Assembly: GCA_023666835.1 (NCBI GenBank)
Contig: JAMPBJ010000004.1
Coordinates: 17,263 to 81,262, forward strand
DNA length: 64,000 nt
Reading direction: 5' to 3'
From: Bacteroides sp.
GTDB taxonomy: Bacteria > Bacteroidota > Bacteroidia > Bacteroidales > Muribaculaceae
A model generated the notes under the pieces. The model was not told where the DNA came from. It saw nothing but the letters and a program-made list of their open reading frames with translations, and ran no database searches. The translations under genes and the position numbers were made by a program. Positions 26,097 to 35,930 of this stretch are shown piece by piece (the first letter of the stretch is position 1; each line of letters starts with the position of its first letter).

Positions 26097-27598
26097 CGAC
26101 GGGAATGTGGAATGAGTGAACGGAAAGTTGCGGCGTTAAGTTTGATCTTCTCTACTTTAACAACTATCAGCATATAAAAGATCAGTAGCAGTGCACGCAC
26201 AGCGAAATTAATAATATCGGACTGAACGGCTATGAGCAACGACACACACCACAAGACCATTGCAACTGCGAAATAGAACACCAGTCGGCCTACGTGGTAG
26301 TTGATCGGATAGTATCGCCGGGCCACGACATAGCTTGCAGTCATCATCACAAAATAGCAGGAGAAAGCCGCCCAGGCACAGCCCATGTAGCCAAACACAG
26401 GCACGAGTAGCCAGTTCATGAACAGCGTGACCAACAGCCCTGTGAGCGTGAACCACATGCCCCATTGAGTGCGGTCGGTCAGTTTGTACCACACCGAAAG
26501 GTTGAAGAACACACCGGTGAAAAATTCAGCTATCATGATGATGGGCACCACAGCCAGTCCCTCCCAATATTTGGGCGAAATAAAATAACGGACAATGTCG
26601 AGATAGAACATCACCACCAGAAATATGGCAAGAGCGAATATGACGAACCATTTCATGGCGTCGCTGTAGCTCTGCTTTCCACTGCTCCCCTTCTCCTTGC
26701 TCTGGGCAAAGATAAATGGCTCGTAGGCGAAACGGAAAGCTTGAATGAACATGACCATGATGATGGCAATCTTGTAGTTGGCGCCATAGACGCCGAGTTG
26801 CTGCATGGCAGTGGCTCGATCGGCAACCAGTGTCGGAAGCAATATCTTGTCGATGGTCTGGTTCATGATGCCGGCCACGCCGAGTATGAGAAGCGGATAG
26901 CTGTAGGCAAGCATTTCGCGCCAGAGCGTGGAATTGAAACGCCATCGAAATCCGCGGAGCTCCGGCATGAGGAGAACCAGATTCAATATCGAAGTGATGA
27001 AATTGGCAAGAAATATGTAGCCAACGCCAAACGAAGGATCGTAGAACCACGAGATGGTACCGGGATATCGACTCCATAGCCAGGGGCACACTACGATAAA
27101 GAATATGTTGAGTGCGATATTAAGGCCGATATTGATGAGTCGCAACAGGGCGAACCTCATCGGGCGCTTGCGGAATCGCAGATAGGAGAACGGAATGGCA
27201 GTGAATGCGTCGAGCGCTACCGTGGCAGCCATAAGCCACACGTAGGAATAATGTGTGCCGCATTTCAGAAGGTCGCTCAACGGATGCAGACACACAAGCA
27301 CTCCGGCCATGAACACCGTGGAACTGACGCCCAGTGATATCAGCGCTGTGGAGTAGACCTCCATCGGATCAGTGTAGCGTTCGTGGTTGGCAAATCGGAA
27401 AAATCCGGTTTCCATGCCATAGGTGAGAATAACCAGCGCAAGAGCCACGAAAGAGTAGATATATGTCACCAGACCATACTCGCTTTCGGGAAAACAAATG
27501 GTGTAGAGCGGCACCAGGCACCAATTGAGAAAGCGCCCGATGATGCTGCTGACACCATAAATGGCGGTGTCCTTTGCCAAACTTTTTACTCCGGCCAT
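26093..27598 (-). CDS. Polysaccharide flippase (MOP/MATE superfamily, PST-like)
   Basis: A 501-residue protein with about 14 membrane helices. It opens with LAKDTAIYGVSSIIGRFLNW, the usual start of Wzx/PST-type exporters, and ends in a basic cytoplasmic tail. Such proteins flip lipid-linked oligosaccharides across the inner membrane. Its stop overlaps the DUF389 start by four bases, and the glycosyltransferase follows, which fits a surface-glycan role. The substrate is unknown. It begins 57 bases after the ruvB stop. Confidence 0.9.
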   Translation of the reverse strand: MAGVKSLAKDTAIYGVSSIIGRFLNWCLVPLYTICFPESEYGLVTYIYSFVALALVILTYGMETGFFRFANHERYTDPMEVYSTALISLGVSSTVFMAGVLVCLHPLSDLLKCGTHYSYVWLMAATVALDAFTAIPFSYLRFRKRPMRFALLRLINIGLNIALNIFFIVVCPWLWSRYPGTISWFYDPSFGVGYIFLANFITSILNLVLLMPELRGFRWRFNSTLWREMLAYSYPLLILGVAGIMNQTIDKILLPTLVADRATAMQQLGVYGANYKIAIIMVMFIQAFRFAYEPFIFAQSKEKGSSGKQSYSDAMKWFVIFALAIFLVVMFYLDIVRYFISPKYWEGLAVVPIIMIAEFFTGVFFNLSVWYKLTDRTQWGMWFTLTGLLVTLFMNWLLVPVFGYMGCAWAAFSCYFVMMTASYVVARRYYPINYHVGRLVFYFAVAMVLWCVSLLIAVQSDIINFAVRALLLIFYMLIVVKVEKIKLNAATFRSLIPHSRR

Positions 27599-27655
27599 TT
27601 CTTTGATGATTGTTTAAAACCTGAGTGATGAATGTCAAAAACAATGCGGTCGATG

Positions 27656-28696
27656 TCAATCAAACAGACTGCCTTCCTGCGACGGACGCACATGTCCAAG
27701 ATGGACATAGGCAAGCTCGGTCACCTCACGCCCACGCGGAGTGCGCTTGATGAATCCCTCCTTGATCAGGTAAGGCTCGTAGACTTCTTCAATCGTGCCG
27801 GGATCTTCGCCAAGAGCTGTGGCAATGGTACCGAGACCGACAGGACCGCCTTTGAATTTGGTTATGATAGTTGTCAGAATCTTGTTGTCAATTTCGTCGA
27901 GACCATAGCGGTCGATGTTGAGAGCTTCGAGGCCGTAGCGGGCAATCTCCGTGTCGATAGTGCCTGATCCCTTGACCTGAGCAAAATCGCGGATACGGCG
28001 CAGAAGCGCATTGGCTATACGGGGCGTGCCACGGCTTCGCAGTGCAATCTCCCGGGCAGCATCGGCAGTGCATTCGACATTGAGCAGACGAGCCGAGCGC
28101 AGAATGATGCCCTGGAGCACCTCATGGTCATAGTATTCCAGATGGCAGTTGATGCCGAATCGGGCTCTCAGCGGTGATGTCAGCAATCCGCTGCGGGTGG
28201 TCGCTCCCACGAGAGTGAAGGGCGAAAGCGACAACTGCACGCTGCGCGCGCCCGGACCCTTGTCGATCATGATGTCGATACGATAGTCCTCCATGGCGGA
28301 GTAGAGATACTCCTCCACAACGGGGCTCAAGCGGTGGATCTCGTCGATGAACAGCACATCGTTTTCCTCAAGCGAAGTCAGTATACCTGCCAGATCGCCA
28401 GGTTTGTCGAGCACCGGGCCGGAAGTCACTTTGAATCCCACGCCAAGCTCATTGGCTATGATATTGCTGAGGGTAGTCTTTCCGAGCCCGGGAGGACCGT
28501 GAAGGAGAAGATGGTCGAGAGCCTCACCACGCATTCGGGCTGCTGCCACGAACACCTTGAGGTTTTCAACCACCTTGTCCTGTCCGCTGAACGAGTCGAA
28601 ATGCGACGGGCGAAGCGCTTTTTCTATCTCACGTTCGCGCTCCGGCATCGCAGCTCCCTCGCGGGCCGACCGTATGTCGAAATCGTCAGGTGTCAT
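27656..28696 (-). CDS. ruvB: Holliday junction branch-migration helicase RuvB
   Basis: A 346-residue AAA+ motor that works with RuvA and RuvC on recombination intermediates. Seen: Walker [10 protein letters not shown] at 67-75, Walker B FIDEIHRL (Asp118, Glu119), sensor GATTRSG, arginine finger region LRARFGI, and the winged-helix end with [12 protein letters not shown]. Length is normal. It follows the DUF4254 gene by three bases. Confidence 0.98.
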   Translation of the reverse strand: MTPDDFDIRSAREGAAMPEREREIEKALRPSHFDSFSGQDKVVENLKVFVAAARMRGEALDHLLLHGPPGLGKTTLSNIIANELGVGFKVTSGPVLDKPGDLAGILTSLEENDVLFIDEIHRLSPVVEEYLYSAMEDYRIDIMIDKGPGARSVQLSLSPFTLVGATTRSGLLTSPLRARFGINCHLEYYDHEVLQGIILRSARLLNVECTADAAREIALRSRGTPRIANALLRRIRDFAQVKGSGTIDTEIARYGLEALNIDRYGLDEIDNKILTTIITKFKGGPVGLGTIATALGEDPGTIEEVYEPYLIKEGFIKRTPRGREVTELAYVHLGHVRPSQEGSLFD

Positions 28697-28699
28697 CGG

Positions 28700-29320
28700 T
28701 TAATCCTCAAGGGTCTTGCCCGACTGATAGAGCACGGGATTGGTGGCCGGATCGTTGTACATCTTCATCTGGCGATACACCTTCATGTATTTGCGACCCG
28801 CTTCAATGTCGTCGAGGAGCTGGTTGATGGCTGTGGTCAGATCGGTCAGCTGCTCGCGGAGCACCGCCAGTTTTGCACCGCATTTGGCCAGATGTGCTGC
28901 ATCGGCATCAGTGCGGTTGGTCTCGACCTCCATGTGGTAGATCTTCAGAGCCAGAATCGACAGGCGATCCAAAGCCCAGGCAGGACTTTCGGTATTGATG
29001 GTAGCATCGGCCTTCACCTCCACGTCGGCATATTTATCGCGGAAGTAGCTGTCGATCTGTTCGACCATGTCGGTACGCACTTGGTTGGAGCGGTCGATGC
29101 GGCGTTTCAGAGCCAAAGCTTCTACCGGATCAATCTCCGGATCGCGTATGATGTCTTCGAGATGCCATTGAACGGCATCCACCATATTTTTTTCGAAGAG
29201 CGTGTGTTCGAATGTTCCTTCCTCGTAGGGATTTGCTACCTTGGCATCCACATCATCGGTGATGTGGTAGGCCTCTGTGGCCTGACGGAACACGTCGTAA
29301 CATCTGTCGGCTTGTTTCAT
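28700..29320 (-). CDS. DUF4254 family protein
   Basis: A 206-residue, mainly alpha-helical, soluble protein without signal peptide or membrane helix. The phrases NPYEEGTFEHTLFEKNMVDA, WHLEDIIRDPEID and IDRSNQVRTDMVEQID are typical of the Bacteroidetes family DUF4254, whose function is unknown. Charged heptad-like stretches (about 110-180) suggest coiled coil. It is directly upstream of ruvB with a three-base gap; shared transcription does not prove shared function. Confidence 0.85.
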   Translation of the reverse strand: MKQADRCYDVFRQATEAYHITDDVDAKVANPYEEGTFEHTLFEKNMVDAVQWHLEDIIRDPEIDPVEALALKRRIDRSNQVRTDMVEQIDSYFRDKYADVEVKADATINTESPAWALDRLSILALKIYHMEVETNRTDADAAHLAKCGAKLAVLREQLTDLTTAINQLLDDIEAGRKYMKVYRQMKMYNDPATNPVLYQSGKTLED

Positions 29321-29347
29321 ATTGTGTAGTGTTTTTTGTCGGGGGGG

Positions 29348-30661
29348 TTATTTGAGATATGGTTGTTCGGCAGGAAAGCGGCCGCCGTCCTCGCCTATGA
29401 GATCAATGTAGGCTTTGCGCACATCGGTCCAACGGTAGTACGGGCCATCGACAGGAGTGGCCGGGAGAGTCACCTCGCGCTCATTGAGCAAGGCTTTTAC
29501 CAGCACTTCATCGTCAGTATAAGGGCGTCCGATCGGACGATAAAATATCATCTGAATGTTTGCGCCCATCGGTATGATTTCGTAGTTGCGCCAATAGTCG
29601 GTGACTTTGGTCAGATCGTCGATCTGAGTGCCAAGGCTGTCAAGATCCATCAGTGTAGCCATGGGAGCAACCACCACCTCGTGGCCAAACCGAAGATTGG
29701 CGCCGGGGGCAGAGCGATGGATCATGGAGTCGGCGCTGTCGATCCAGTCGCGCATCAGATAGCGTTGGCGCATAGGACCGGTGCCGTCGGTGAGAGCTGT
29801 GCGGCCGTAGCGCAGAAACCATTCGGCATTGTCATGACGCCATTTGTCTTGTAGCTGACGGTCGGTGAAGAGATCATACAGGGTGGGCTGGCCATAATGG
29901 CTCTGAGCATTGGATGTGATGCGAAACAGCGAGTTGAACAGTTCCTTGGAGTTAATGCTGTCGGCCACATATTGCGGATCGTCGACCAATTGGAGCACAA
30001 ATGCATCGTAGTCGATATGGAAAGCCGAATCGACCGGTGCCATGGCTGCTGAATAGGCCGCATCGTGAATACGGTTGGCCACTGTATCGTTGAAATTGAG
30101 AATCCTGACGGTGCTTTTCGAAGCATCGCTTGTCACATCGAGCGACGGGTTGAACGCCATCATCTCCATAAGTTCGTTTTCCATCGAAAGGATGCAACGC
30201 ACCACATCGGTGGAGCGGGCGTTGACCTTAGCCTCACCACTGAAGATTTCAGGGAAATTGGCTATCATACGCTTGGCAATGCCGCGATGCTGGTCGGCAC
30301 CAAGCTGTGTCAGTTCGCCGTCATGGCCTCGGGCCTCCATCTCGATTTTGCGTAGATGTTCCATCAGTTCCGCTCCACGTGGTGTCAGTTTACCGGCTTT
30401 TTCTGCACCATGGAGCAGAAATATCGGCTGAGTGTAGACCCACTGGCCGATGTGCCAGCGACTGCCGTGGCGACCGTAGTGCTCCATGTGAAACGGTTCG
30501 TAGCCTGTCGGTGTGGCCGTTAGTTTGGGCAACTGCAGTTCGGGATACGGATAAGCGTAATAGTTGCTTGCCGTGCGCCGATTGTCCATAGTGGGCTCAG
30601 CTGCTCTCAGCACAGCGGCAGCAAAAATAAGCACAAGCAACGATAATATCAGTCGTTTCAT
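29348..30661 (-). CDS. Exported histidine-type (acid) phosphatase
   Basis: A 437-residue exported enzyme. A signal peptide (MKRLILSLLVLIFAAAVLRA) is followed by a branch-2 histidine phosphatase domain. The catalytic RHGSR lies at 64-68 and a C-terminal proton-donor motif is seen as RFGHEVV. Relatives include phytase-like and multiple inositol polyphosphate phosphatases, so it probably releases phosphate from organic esters in the periplasm or outside; the substrate is inferred only by family. It starts 37 bases after the stop of the unknown gene at 30698. Confidence 0.88.
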   Translation of the reverse strand: MKRLILSLLVLIFAAAVLRAAEPTMDNRRTASNYYAYPYPELQLPKLTATPTGYEPFHMEHYGRHGSRWHIGQWVYTQPIFLLHGAEKAGKLTPRGAELMEHLRKIEMEARGHDGELTQLGADQHRGIAKRMIANFPEIFSGEAKVNARSTDVVRCILSMENELMEMMAFNPSLDVTSDASKSTVRILNFNDTVANRIHDAAYSAAMAPVDSAFHIDYDAFVLQLVDDPQYVADSINSKELFNSLFRITSNAQSHYGQPTLYDLFTDRQLQDKWRHDNAEWFLRYGRTALTDGTGPMRQRYLMRDWIDSADSMIHRSAPGANLRFGHEVVVAPMATLMDLDSLGTQIDDLTKVTDYWRNYEIIPMGANIQMIFYRPIGRPYTDDEVLVKALLNEREVTLPATPVDGPYYRWTDVRKAYIDLIGEDGGRFPAEQPYLK

Positions 30662-30697
30662 GGTCGTGGAGTGATTTGAGATGACAGCAATCGATGA

Positions 30698-32785
30698 TTA
30701 TTTGCGGCTTGGACGGGCTTCAGTGTTGTATTCTTCGGCCTTGGGCATGCGCTTGGCCACTTCCTCATAGAGACTGTGGATGTCAAGCGAACCTTTGTCG
30801 GCAGCCTTGGTCATCAATCGGCGATGCGATTTTGCCTGACCTGTGCCTTTGGCTTTCCACATCATGTCGACAGCTTTAAGCGCTTCGCTGTTTTTGCAAC
30901 GAGATTCGACGGCAAAATAGTCGTTGTTGACAATCTCGTCGATCGATCCGGCCACAAATGCGCCATAAAGAGCTTTGTATTTATCGCTGCGAAGTCGGTC
31001 TTCTTTCCATACTTTGTTGTCGTTGAGGTAGTCGATGTCGGCTTGTTCGTCGGCAGTAGGCGTGGTGACGGCCTGCGCTGCGTCGACAACCTGACCGCCA
31101 TCAGTCGTTGTCACCATGGTGGCGGAGTCACCGGTCAGCTCATTTCCAAGATTATCGTCGTGTGAACCTCCACAGCTGCTGAACATCTTGATGATACCCC
31201 AAAGAACCAACAGGGCTACCACTGCTATGGCGGCATATTTGCCATATTTCTTATAGTCAATCTCGATGGTTCTTTCTTTTTCTTCGCCTTTGGTCACATT
31301 GGCAAATTCAGGAGCTTTGATCTCAGGCTTTTCGTCTTCCCAGATAGCTGTGGGTGCTTTCTGAAATTCGGGAGCCACGGGACCGTTGGATACAGCTGCT
31401 GCAGGCTTTTTGGCTTCGGGCGCAGGTGATTCTACCGGCGCTTTTACAGGCGTGGCGGGAGCTTCGGCCTTCACTTCAGCCGGTGCGGCGGTGCGGACCG
31501 GCTCCGATACCGGTTCATCGAACGGCAGAGTGGCCTCAGCGCGGGTACGTGCCGAAGGCGTTGCGTCGTAGGTTGGTTTGACGTCGATGTTGTAAGTTTC
31601 GGGCGATGATCCCATCAAGCGGTGGGCGCGGAAACCATGGAAACGTCCGGCGCGGAGCTGATTGTATTCCGGAGTATTCTTTTCGATGTTTACACGATCC
31701 TCAATCACGCGTCCTTCGCCAAAGTCGAGACGAAGAAGAATGTCGCGCGATTCGGGTTCAAGCACTATGGCCAGCGGGATGGATTCTTCCAGCATTTCGG
31801 GGGTGAATGTCTGGCTGTAGGTGCTGTAGTTGGTCGACGACACAGTGATTTTCACCTTACCGTCCTCGAAGTCGGTGTTCGAGACTTCGAAGCCCTCGTC
31901 GGTGCGGCTTGCAGTGCGGTCGTTGATGAGAATGGTATATGTGTTGATCGGAGAGCCACCAAGCGACACCACGGTATAAGGTACACGACGACGGAACACA
32001 ATGCCGGCGTGGAGTGCATTGTTGACTATCAAAGCCGGGCCGTTGATGCGGACGTAGCGGTTGGTTGTGCCTACCTCAAACATCACCGACACCGGATCGA
32101 ATCCCTGGCTGCTGTAGGTCACTTTCAAATGGTCGGAGAAGTTGACGCTCTCGGCCGATGCTGTCACGCCTTCGGGACAAATGACGAGCAGAGCCTTGTC
32201 GACGGGCGAAGTGATCTGAGGCAATTCTTCGCCCGACACCATCAAGACGCTCGACGGCACAACAACGACGCCGCGATAGCGGTTGTAGGCCTCCTGGCGG
32301 GGAAATCCGATAATGTTGGTCAGTTCGCCTGCCGAGGCATAAGTGCGGCAGCAAACGCCACCGGTGGCCGGAGTGCCCCAGGCATCGAATTCGCTGCGGA
32401 GCGGTTCCTCAACAAATCCGGCTTCGGATGCCATGCGGTCAACGCTCTCGGTGGTGAGAGCCTCGCCTTCGGTCACACGGCCTTTGATGGCCGAGATCAA
32501 GTTGATCACCGATCGGCCGGAAAGTATGGCATCGCGGTCGACCAGAAGCGTGATGGTCATGATCGGCTGACCGGCAAGGCCATCGAGCATGAAAAAGGTA
32601 TAGGCACGCTTGTTGCCGGCGGGCCACATCAGGTAGCCTTCGTCGAGGCCGGTGAAGTGTGAAGCGAGTCCGCTGAGAGCCGGCAATTGCACGGCCGGCG
32701 CTCCTTCGGTCAGAAAATCCACTGCGGGTTGTGCTCCTTCGGCTATGTTGACAGCGACATCGATATAGGGATATTTTGTACTCAT
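30698..32785 (-). CDS. Unrecognised protein with one C-terminal membrane helix
   Basis: A 695-residue protein I cannot assign. There is no signal peptide. Residues 1 to about 405 look folded and beta-rich, with repeated strands such as YTVVSLGGSPINTYTILIND. A Pro/Ala/Glu-rich low-complexity linker (about 410-500) leads to one hydrophobic segment (AAIAVVALLVLWGIIKMF, about 516-533), then roughly 160 polar, mostly helical residues ending RPSRK. This suggests a large cytoplasmic part, a single span and a periplasmic tail, though the orientation is inferred. It has its own predicted promoter and heads the run towards the phosphatase. Confidence 0.8.
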   Translation of the reverse strand: MSTKYPYIDVAVNIAEGAQPAVDFLTEGAPAVQLPALSGLASHFTGLDEGYLMWPAGNKRAYTFFMLDGLAGQPIMTITLLVDRDAILSGRSVINLISAIKGRVTEGEALTTESVDRMASEAGFVEEPLRSEFDAWGTPATGGVCCRTYASAGELTNIIGFPRQEAYNRYRGVVVVPSSVLMVSGEELPQITSPVDKALLVICPEGVTASAESVNFSDHLKVTYSSQGFDPVSVMFEVGTTNRYVRINGPALIVNNALHAGIVFRRRVPYTVVSLGGSPINTYTILINDRTASRTDEGFEVSNTDFEDGKVKITVSSTNYSTYSQTFTPEMLEESIPLAIVLEPESRDILLRLDFGEGRVIEDRVNIEKNTPEYNQLRAGRFHGFRAHRLMGSSPETYNIDVKPTYDATPSARTRAEATLPFDEPVSEPVRTAAPAEVKAEAPATPVKAPVESPAPEAKKPAAAVSNGPVAPEFQKAPTAIWEDEKPEIKAPEFANVTKGEEKERTIEIDYKKYGKYAAIAVVALLVLWGIIKMFSSCGGSHDDNLGNELTGDSATMVTTTDGGQVVDAAQAVTTPTADEQADIDYLNDNKVWKEDRLRSDKYKALYGAFVAGSIDEIVNNDYFAVESRCKNSEALKAVDMMWKAKGTGQAKSHRRLMTKAADKGSLDIHSLYEEVAKRMPKAEEYNTEARPSRK

Positions 32786-32817
32786 CAGTCTGTTGTATAC
32801 ATTGGTTCTAATTTCTG

Positions 32818-32850
32818 CAAAGATAATAAATATTTAATCTAATTTTCACA
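32818..32850 (-). promoter_or_regulatory. Predicted promoter of the gene at 30698-32785
   Basis: On the minus strand TGTG (32847-32850), 21 bases, then TATCTTTG (32818-32825), an exact -7 consensus with a three-of-four match at -33. Transcription would begin near 32811, about 26 bases before the ATG. Confidence 0.6.
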
Positions 32851-32885
32851 CAGCGATATCAAAATGTGCTGCTGATGATACAATA

Positions 32886-33047
32886 AGACCCCATATCATA
32901 AAATTTTTATGTCTTAGGGGTCGCAGCCTTGGAGATATTTTTGACTTGCAGACTTAGGAACATAGCGAGCTATGTGACTGAGCCAAAGGACTAAAAGAAC
33001 ACAAGGATGCGACCCCAAATACATTAAAATTTTATGAGACGGGGTCT
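32886..33047. repeat. 162-base imperfect palindrome (possible MITE or extragenic repeat)
   Basis: This gene-free stretch is one long inverted repeat. The outer arms (32886-32911 and 33022-33047) match in 23 of 26 positions and start AGACCCC / GGGGTCT. Inner arms share GGGGTCGCA (32917-32925) with its complement (33008-33016), and the centre is CATAGC-GA-GCTATG at 32961-32974. The middle arms pair less well. It lies between two genes, outside the terminator of one and the promoter of the other. It could be a non-autonomous mobile element or a structured RNA. No open frame of note is inside. Confidence 0.85.
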
Positions 33048-33079
33048 AAATGTTAACTGTTAACGGATCAAAAGAAAGA

Positions 33080-33110
33080 GAGTCGCACCTCCGTGGTGGA
33101 GATGCGACTC
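33080..33110 (-). terminator. Terminator of the TonB/DUF5689 operon
   Basis: A 13-base stem with one mismatch (33080-33092 with 33098-33110) and a 5-base loop. Read on the minus strand it is followed by the T-rich TCTTTCTTTT. It lies 33 bases after the last gene of the operon. Confidence 0.8.
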
Positions 33111-33142
33111 ATGATTATTGGTTGTCAGTGGAATCGTCGGGA

Positions 33143-35899
33143 TTAATTTTCCCAGGCGATGTTCCAGATCGAAACGCGGTCTTTGTTGCCCGACGCACCC
33201 GATACGCAGTCGTTGACGATTTCGATGGTGAAGTCGCCGCTGACGCTCACTGCCCATTCAAATGTGTAGACTTCAAATTTGGTGATCGAAGTGAGCTCGA
33301 CAGTCTTGGTCTGCACAACTGTGCCACCCTGCTTGATATTGACGGTGAATGTGCACTTGGTATCGGTGAAGGCAAAGCCGTAGTTGAAGGTCAGCTTGCT
33401 GAGACCGCCTGTCAGAGTGGGCGATACGAGCGAACCGGGAGCCGAAGTCTTGCCGTTGAGACACACAGCGCGAACGTCGGAGCCACCGATGAACTTGTAA
33501 GTGGGGTTGCTGTCCTTATCACCGCCCGACTGGATGGCTGCATTTGTAGCAACCCAGCCCTCAGCAGTTGTGTATGTTGAGTAGGCGCTGTTGGCGGTCA
33601 GGGTATTGATATCGGAGGTGTTGCTGCCCGAAACCGGAGGATTGACCGGATCGGTAGTGCCACCGCCCTGCGAGCCACCGCCGCCGGGGAAGTTGGCGTC
33701 GGCCGTTGTGGTGATCGAGCCTGTGCCGTTGATGGCGATGTTCTTGATCTCCCATGTGCCGGAAGCACCGTCGGCGCTGGTGTAGCAGAAGCCGAGCTTA
33801 ATCTTCTTGCCGGCGTAGGCCGATAGATCGATGTTGCCTGAGCTTACAAATGTCCAGTTGGCGTTGGTCGACCATGTGGGGATGGTCAGCGTCTGCCAGT
33901 TGCCGCCGTCAACGCTGACAGCGAGCTTAACCTGCTGCTTGGCCACGTCGAGCGAGGGGAATTTGTTGACCACGTGGTCGAATGTCAGCACGGGGTTCTG
34001 ACATGCAGAGAGGTCGAGAATCGGCGACATCAGCCATGATTCGGAAGCATAAGAAGTGCCGTTGGCATAGGCCGAGGCTTTCATGTAACCGTAGGTTTCA
34101 TCGAGTTTCCAAATGTAGGTGAGTGCTGAAGGCATGTTGACGTTGTGGATCACGAACTGTCCCTGACCGTTGGCAAATGTCTCTTCAAACAGAGCGTTGC
34201 CCGGATTGGGAGTGTCGCCACCCGAAGCACCGTCGAGTTTGTAGTTGCTGGTTTCCTTCACACCGGCCACGAGGAAGTACTTGGCCAATGTGCCATAGAC
34301 GCTGCACTTCTTGCCCAGGTTGCCGGGGTTGTCCATCAGGTTGAGGGCTGTGCGGGGAGCTGTCTGCTTAACGAGCTGCACGGGCACGCACTTGGTGTAG
34401 TCGGTTTCGTCGGGAGTAGTGGCGATGAGAATATTGGAAGCCGAGGTAGCGGGAACTGTGAAGAGGGCGCCATCGAGAGCCTTGTCGGGGATGTAGCCCA
34501 CGATGTAGCCGCTAACCCACTGGCCTGTTTCGTTGACATCGGCACCCTTGGCGAGAACCTGGGTCGGGTTGTAGGGAGAATCTTCCGTGCCGTTGCCGTT
34601 GGGAATAGCATCACCTTCAGCACCGGGAATGGTCACACCTTCGATGCGGAATTCGTTGGCTGCGCCTGTGTTGGACAGGAAGGCATTCATGCCGAGCGAC
34701 TGACCCGGAGTGGCGAGCACCCAGATCTGCTTGAGATAGTTTTCAGGCACGTCGCGCAGGTTGCCGTATTCGCGCAGAGGCGAACCTTGAGGCAAGCTGA
34801 TGAGCATGCAGTCTTCGAGGCTGTTGCTTTCGGGAGTCTGGCCGATGATGAGGTTGTTGGAGAGCTCGGCGTCAGCACCCCAAATGATGTCGGAAGCCGA
34901 TTCAACGGTTTCTGTTCCGGAGCGGAGCGAGCCTACGATATAACCGGTGTACCATGCAGACACGGCAGTGCCGTTCTTAACCATATCGATGGCGTCGAGC
35001 ACGTCGTAGGGGTTGTTTTCAGTGCCCTTGGGCAGAGTGGGATCGCCGAAGTTGAGTAGATCCTCGGGGGAACGAAGGAGGAGCTGCCACTGTAGAGTGC
35101 CACCCGATTTGTAGGTGGAGAGGATGCCCACCACGTCGCCGCTTTCGGCAGGGAGCTTGAGGCTCCAGAAGTTGGAGTAGCCCGAGGTGCGCACGATGAT
35201 GGAGTTGCCGTTGGCATCTTTCAGGGTGCGGTTGGTAGTGACTTTTGAAGCGTCGCAGAACGATTTCTCACCGCCGTCTTGGAAGTACACATTGTTGAGG
35301 CGCACCAGCTGGCTCTGATATTTCTGAAGGTCGGCAGTGCCGTTGCCAAGCTGACCGAGGTCAATGGTAAGGGTGTCGATCTTCGAAGGAGCGGGAAGTC
35401 CGTTGAGTTGGGTGTGCTGCTTGAAAAACTCCAGAGGCATGAAGGTTGCCTGCCAGCCATAGGCTGCCGAATAGTCGGGGAAACCGAGCTGCTGAAGAGT
35501 GGAGTATTTACCGATATACATGTCGGTCAGATCGACCACAATCTCCTGGCCGATGCGATACTCGTTGTAGAGCGAGTTGGCATTGATCGACATTGTCAGA
35601 GCGCCTGTGGCGTCCTGAATCATGAGGTTTTTGTAGATGTTGCCCGAAGCATCGGAGCTGATCACGCGACCGGCAATGATCACGTGATCGCCGTTTTGCG
35701 CGAGACGAATGGTGTCGATATAATTATCGGCATCATTCCAGAATTCGGCCTTGACGTCGGCAATGGTGGTGTTAGGCTGAAGGGTGGCAACAGGCACATT
35801 CATGGCAGGATCGTTGAAATCGTCCTGACACGAGGTCATTGTCCAGCCCGCCAACAGTGCAGTCAGCATCAGCCCAACATATGATTTGATTTTTTTCAT
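33143..35899 (-). CDS. Large surface lipoprotein: DUF5689, two DUF6359-like repeats, choice-of-anchor domain
   Basis: A 918-residue lipoprotein, signal ending MTSC (Cys24). Residues about 40-290 resemble the DUF5689/OB-fold domain (ADVKAEFW, IIAGRVISSD, NIYKNLMIQD). Two DUF6359-like modules follow, each opening like GTENNPYDVLDA or GTEDSPYNPTQV and containing GYIVG. About residues 575-735 form a jelly-roll choice-of-anchor J type domain (LFEETFANGQGQF, SWLMSPILDLS). A Gly-rich linker leads to a final beta domain. Third gene of the TonB receptor operon; likely a cell-surface binding or processing partner. Domain names are from memory of such patterns, and the ligand is unknown. Confidence 0.8.
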   Translation of the reverse strand: MKKIKSYVGLMLTALLAGWTMTSCQDDFNDPAMNVPVATLQPNTTIADVKAEFWNDADNYIDTIRLAQNGDHVIIAGRVISSDASGNIYKNLMIQDATGALTMSINANSLYNEYRIGQEIVVDLTDMYIGKYSTLQQLGFPDYSAAYGWQATFMPLEFFKQHTQLNGLPAPSKIDTLTIDLGQLGNGTADLQKYQSQLVRLNNVYFQDGGEKSFCDASKVTTNRTLKDANGNSIIVRTSGYSNFWSLKLPAESGDVVGILSTYKSGGTLQWQLLLRSPEDLLNFGDPTLPKGTENNPYDVLDAIDMVKNGTAVSAWYTGYIVGSLRSGTETVESASDIIWGADAELSNNLIIGQTPESNSLEDCMLISLPQGSPLREYGNLRDVPENYLKQIWVLATPGQSLGMNAFLSNTGAANEFRIEGVTIPGAEGDAIPNGNGTEDSPYNPTQVLAKGADVNETGQWVSGYIVGYIPDKALDGALFTVPATSASNILIATTPDETDYTKCVPVQLVKQTAPRTALNLMDNPGNLGKKCSVYGTLAKYFLVAGVKETSNYKLDGASGGDTPNPGNALFEETFANGQGQFVIHNVNMPSALTYIWKLDETYGYMKASAYANGTSYASESWLMSPILDLSACQNPVLTFDHVVNKFPSLDVAKQQVKLAVSVDGGNWQTLTIPTWSTNANWTFVSSGNIDLSAYAGKKIKLGFCYTSADGASGTWEIKNIAINGTGSITTTADANFPGGGGSQGGGTTDPVNPPVSGSNTSDINTLTANSAYSTYTTAEGWVATNAAIQSGGDKDSNPTYKFIGGSDVRAVCLNGKTSAPGSLVSPTLTGGLSKLTFNYGFAFTDTKCTFTVNIKQGGTVVQTKTVELTSITKFEVYTFEWAVSVSGDFTIEIVNDCVSGASGNKDRVSIWNIAWEN

Positions 35900-35930
35900 A
35901 TCCTATATATTAATAATGTGTGGATCTGGA

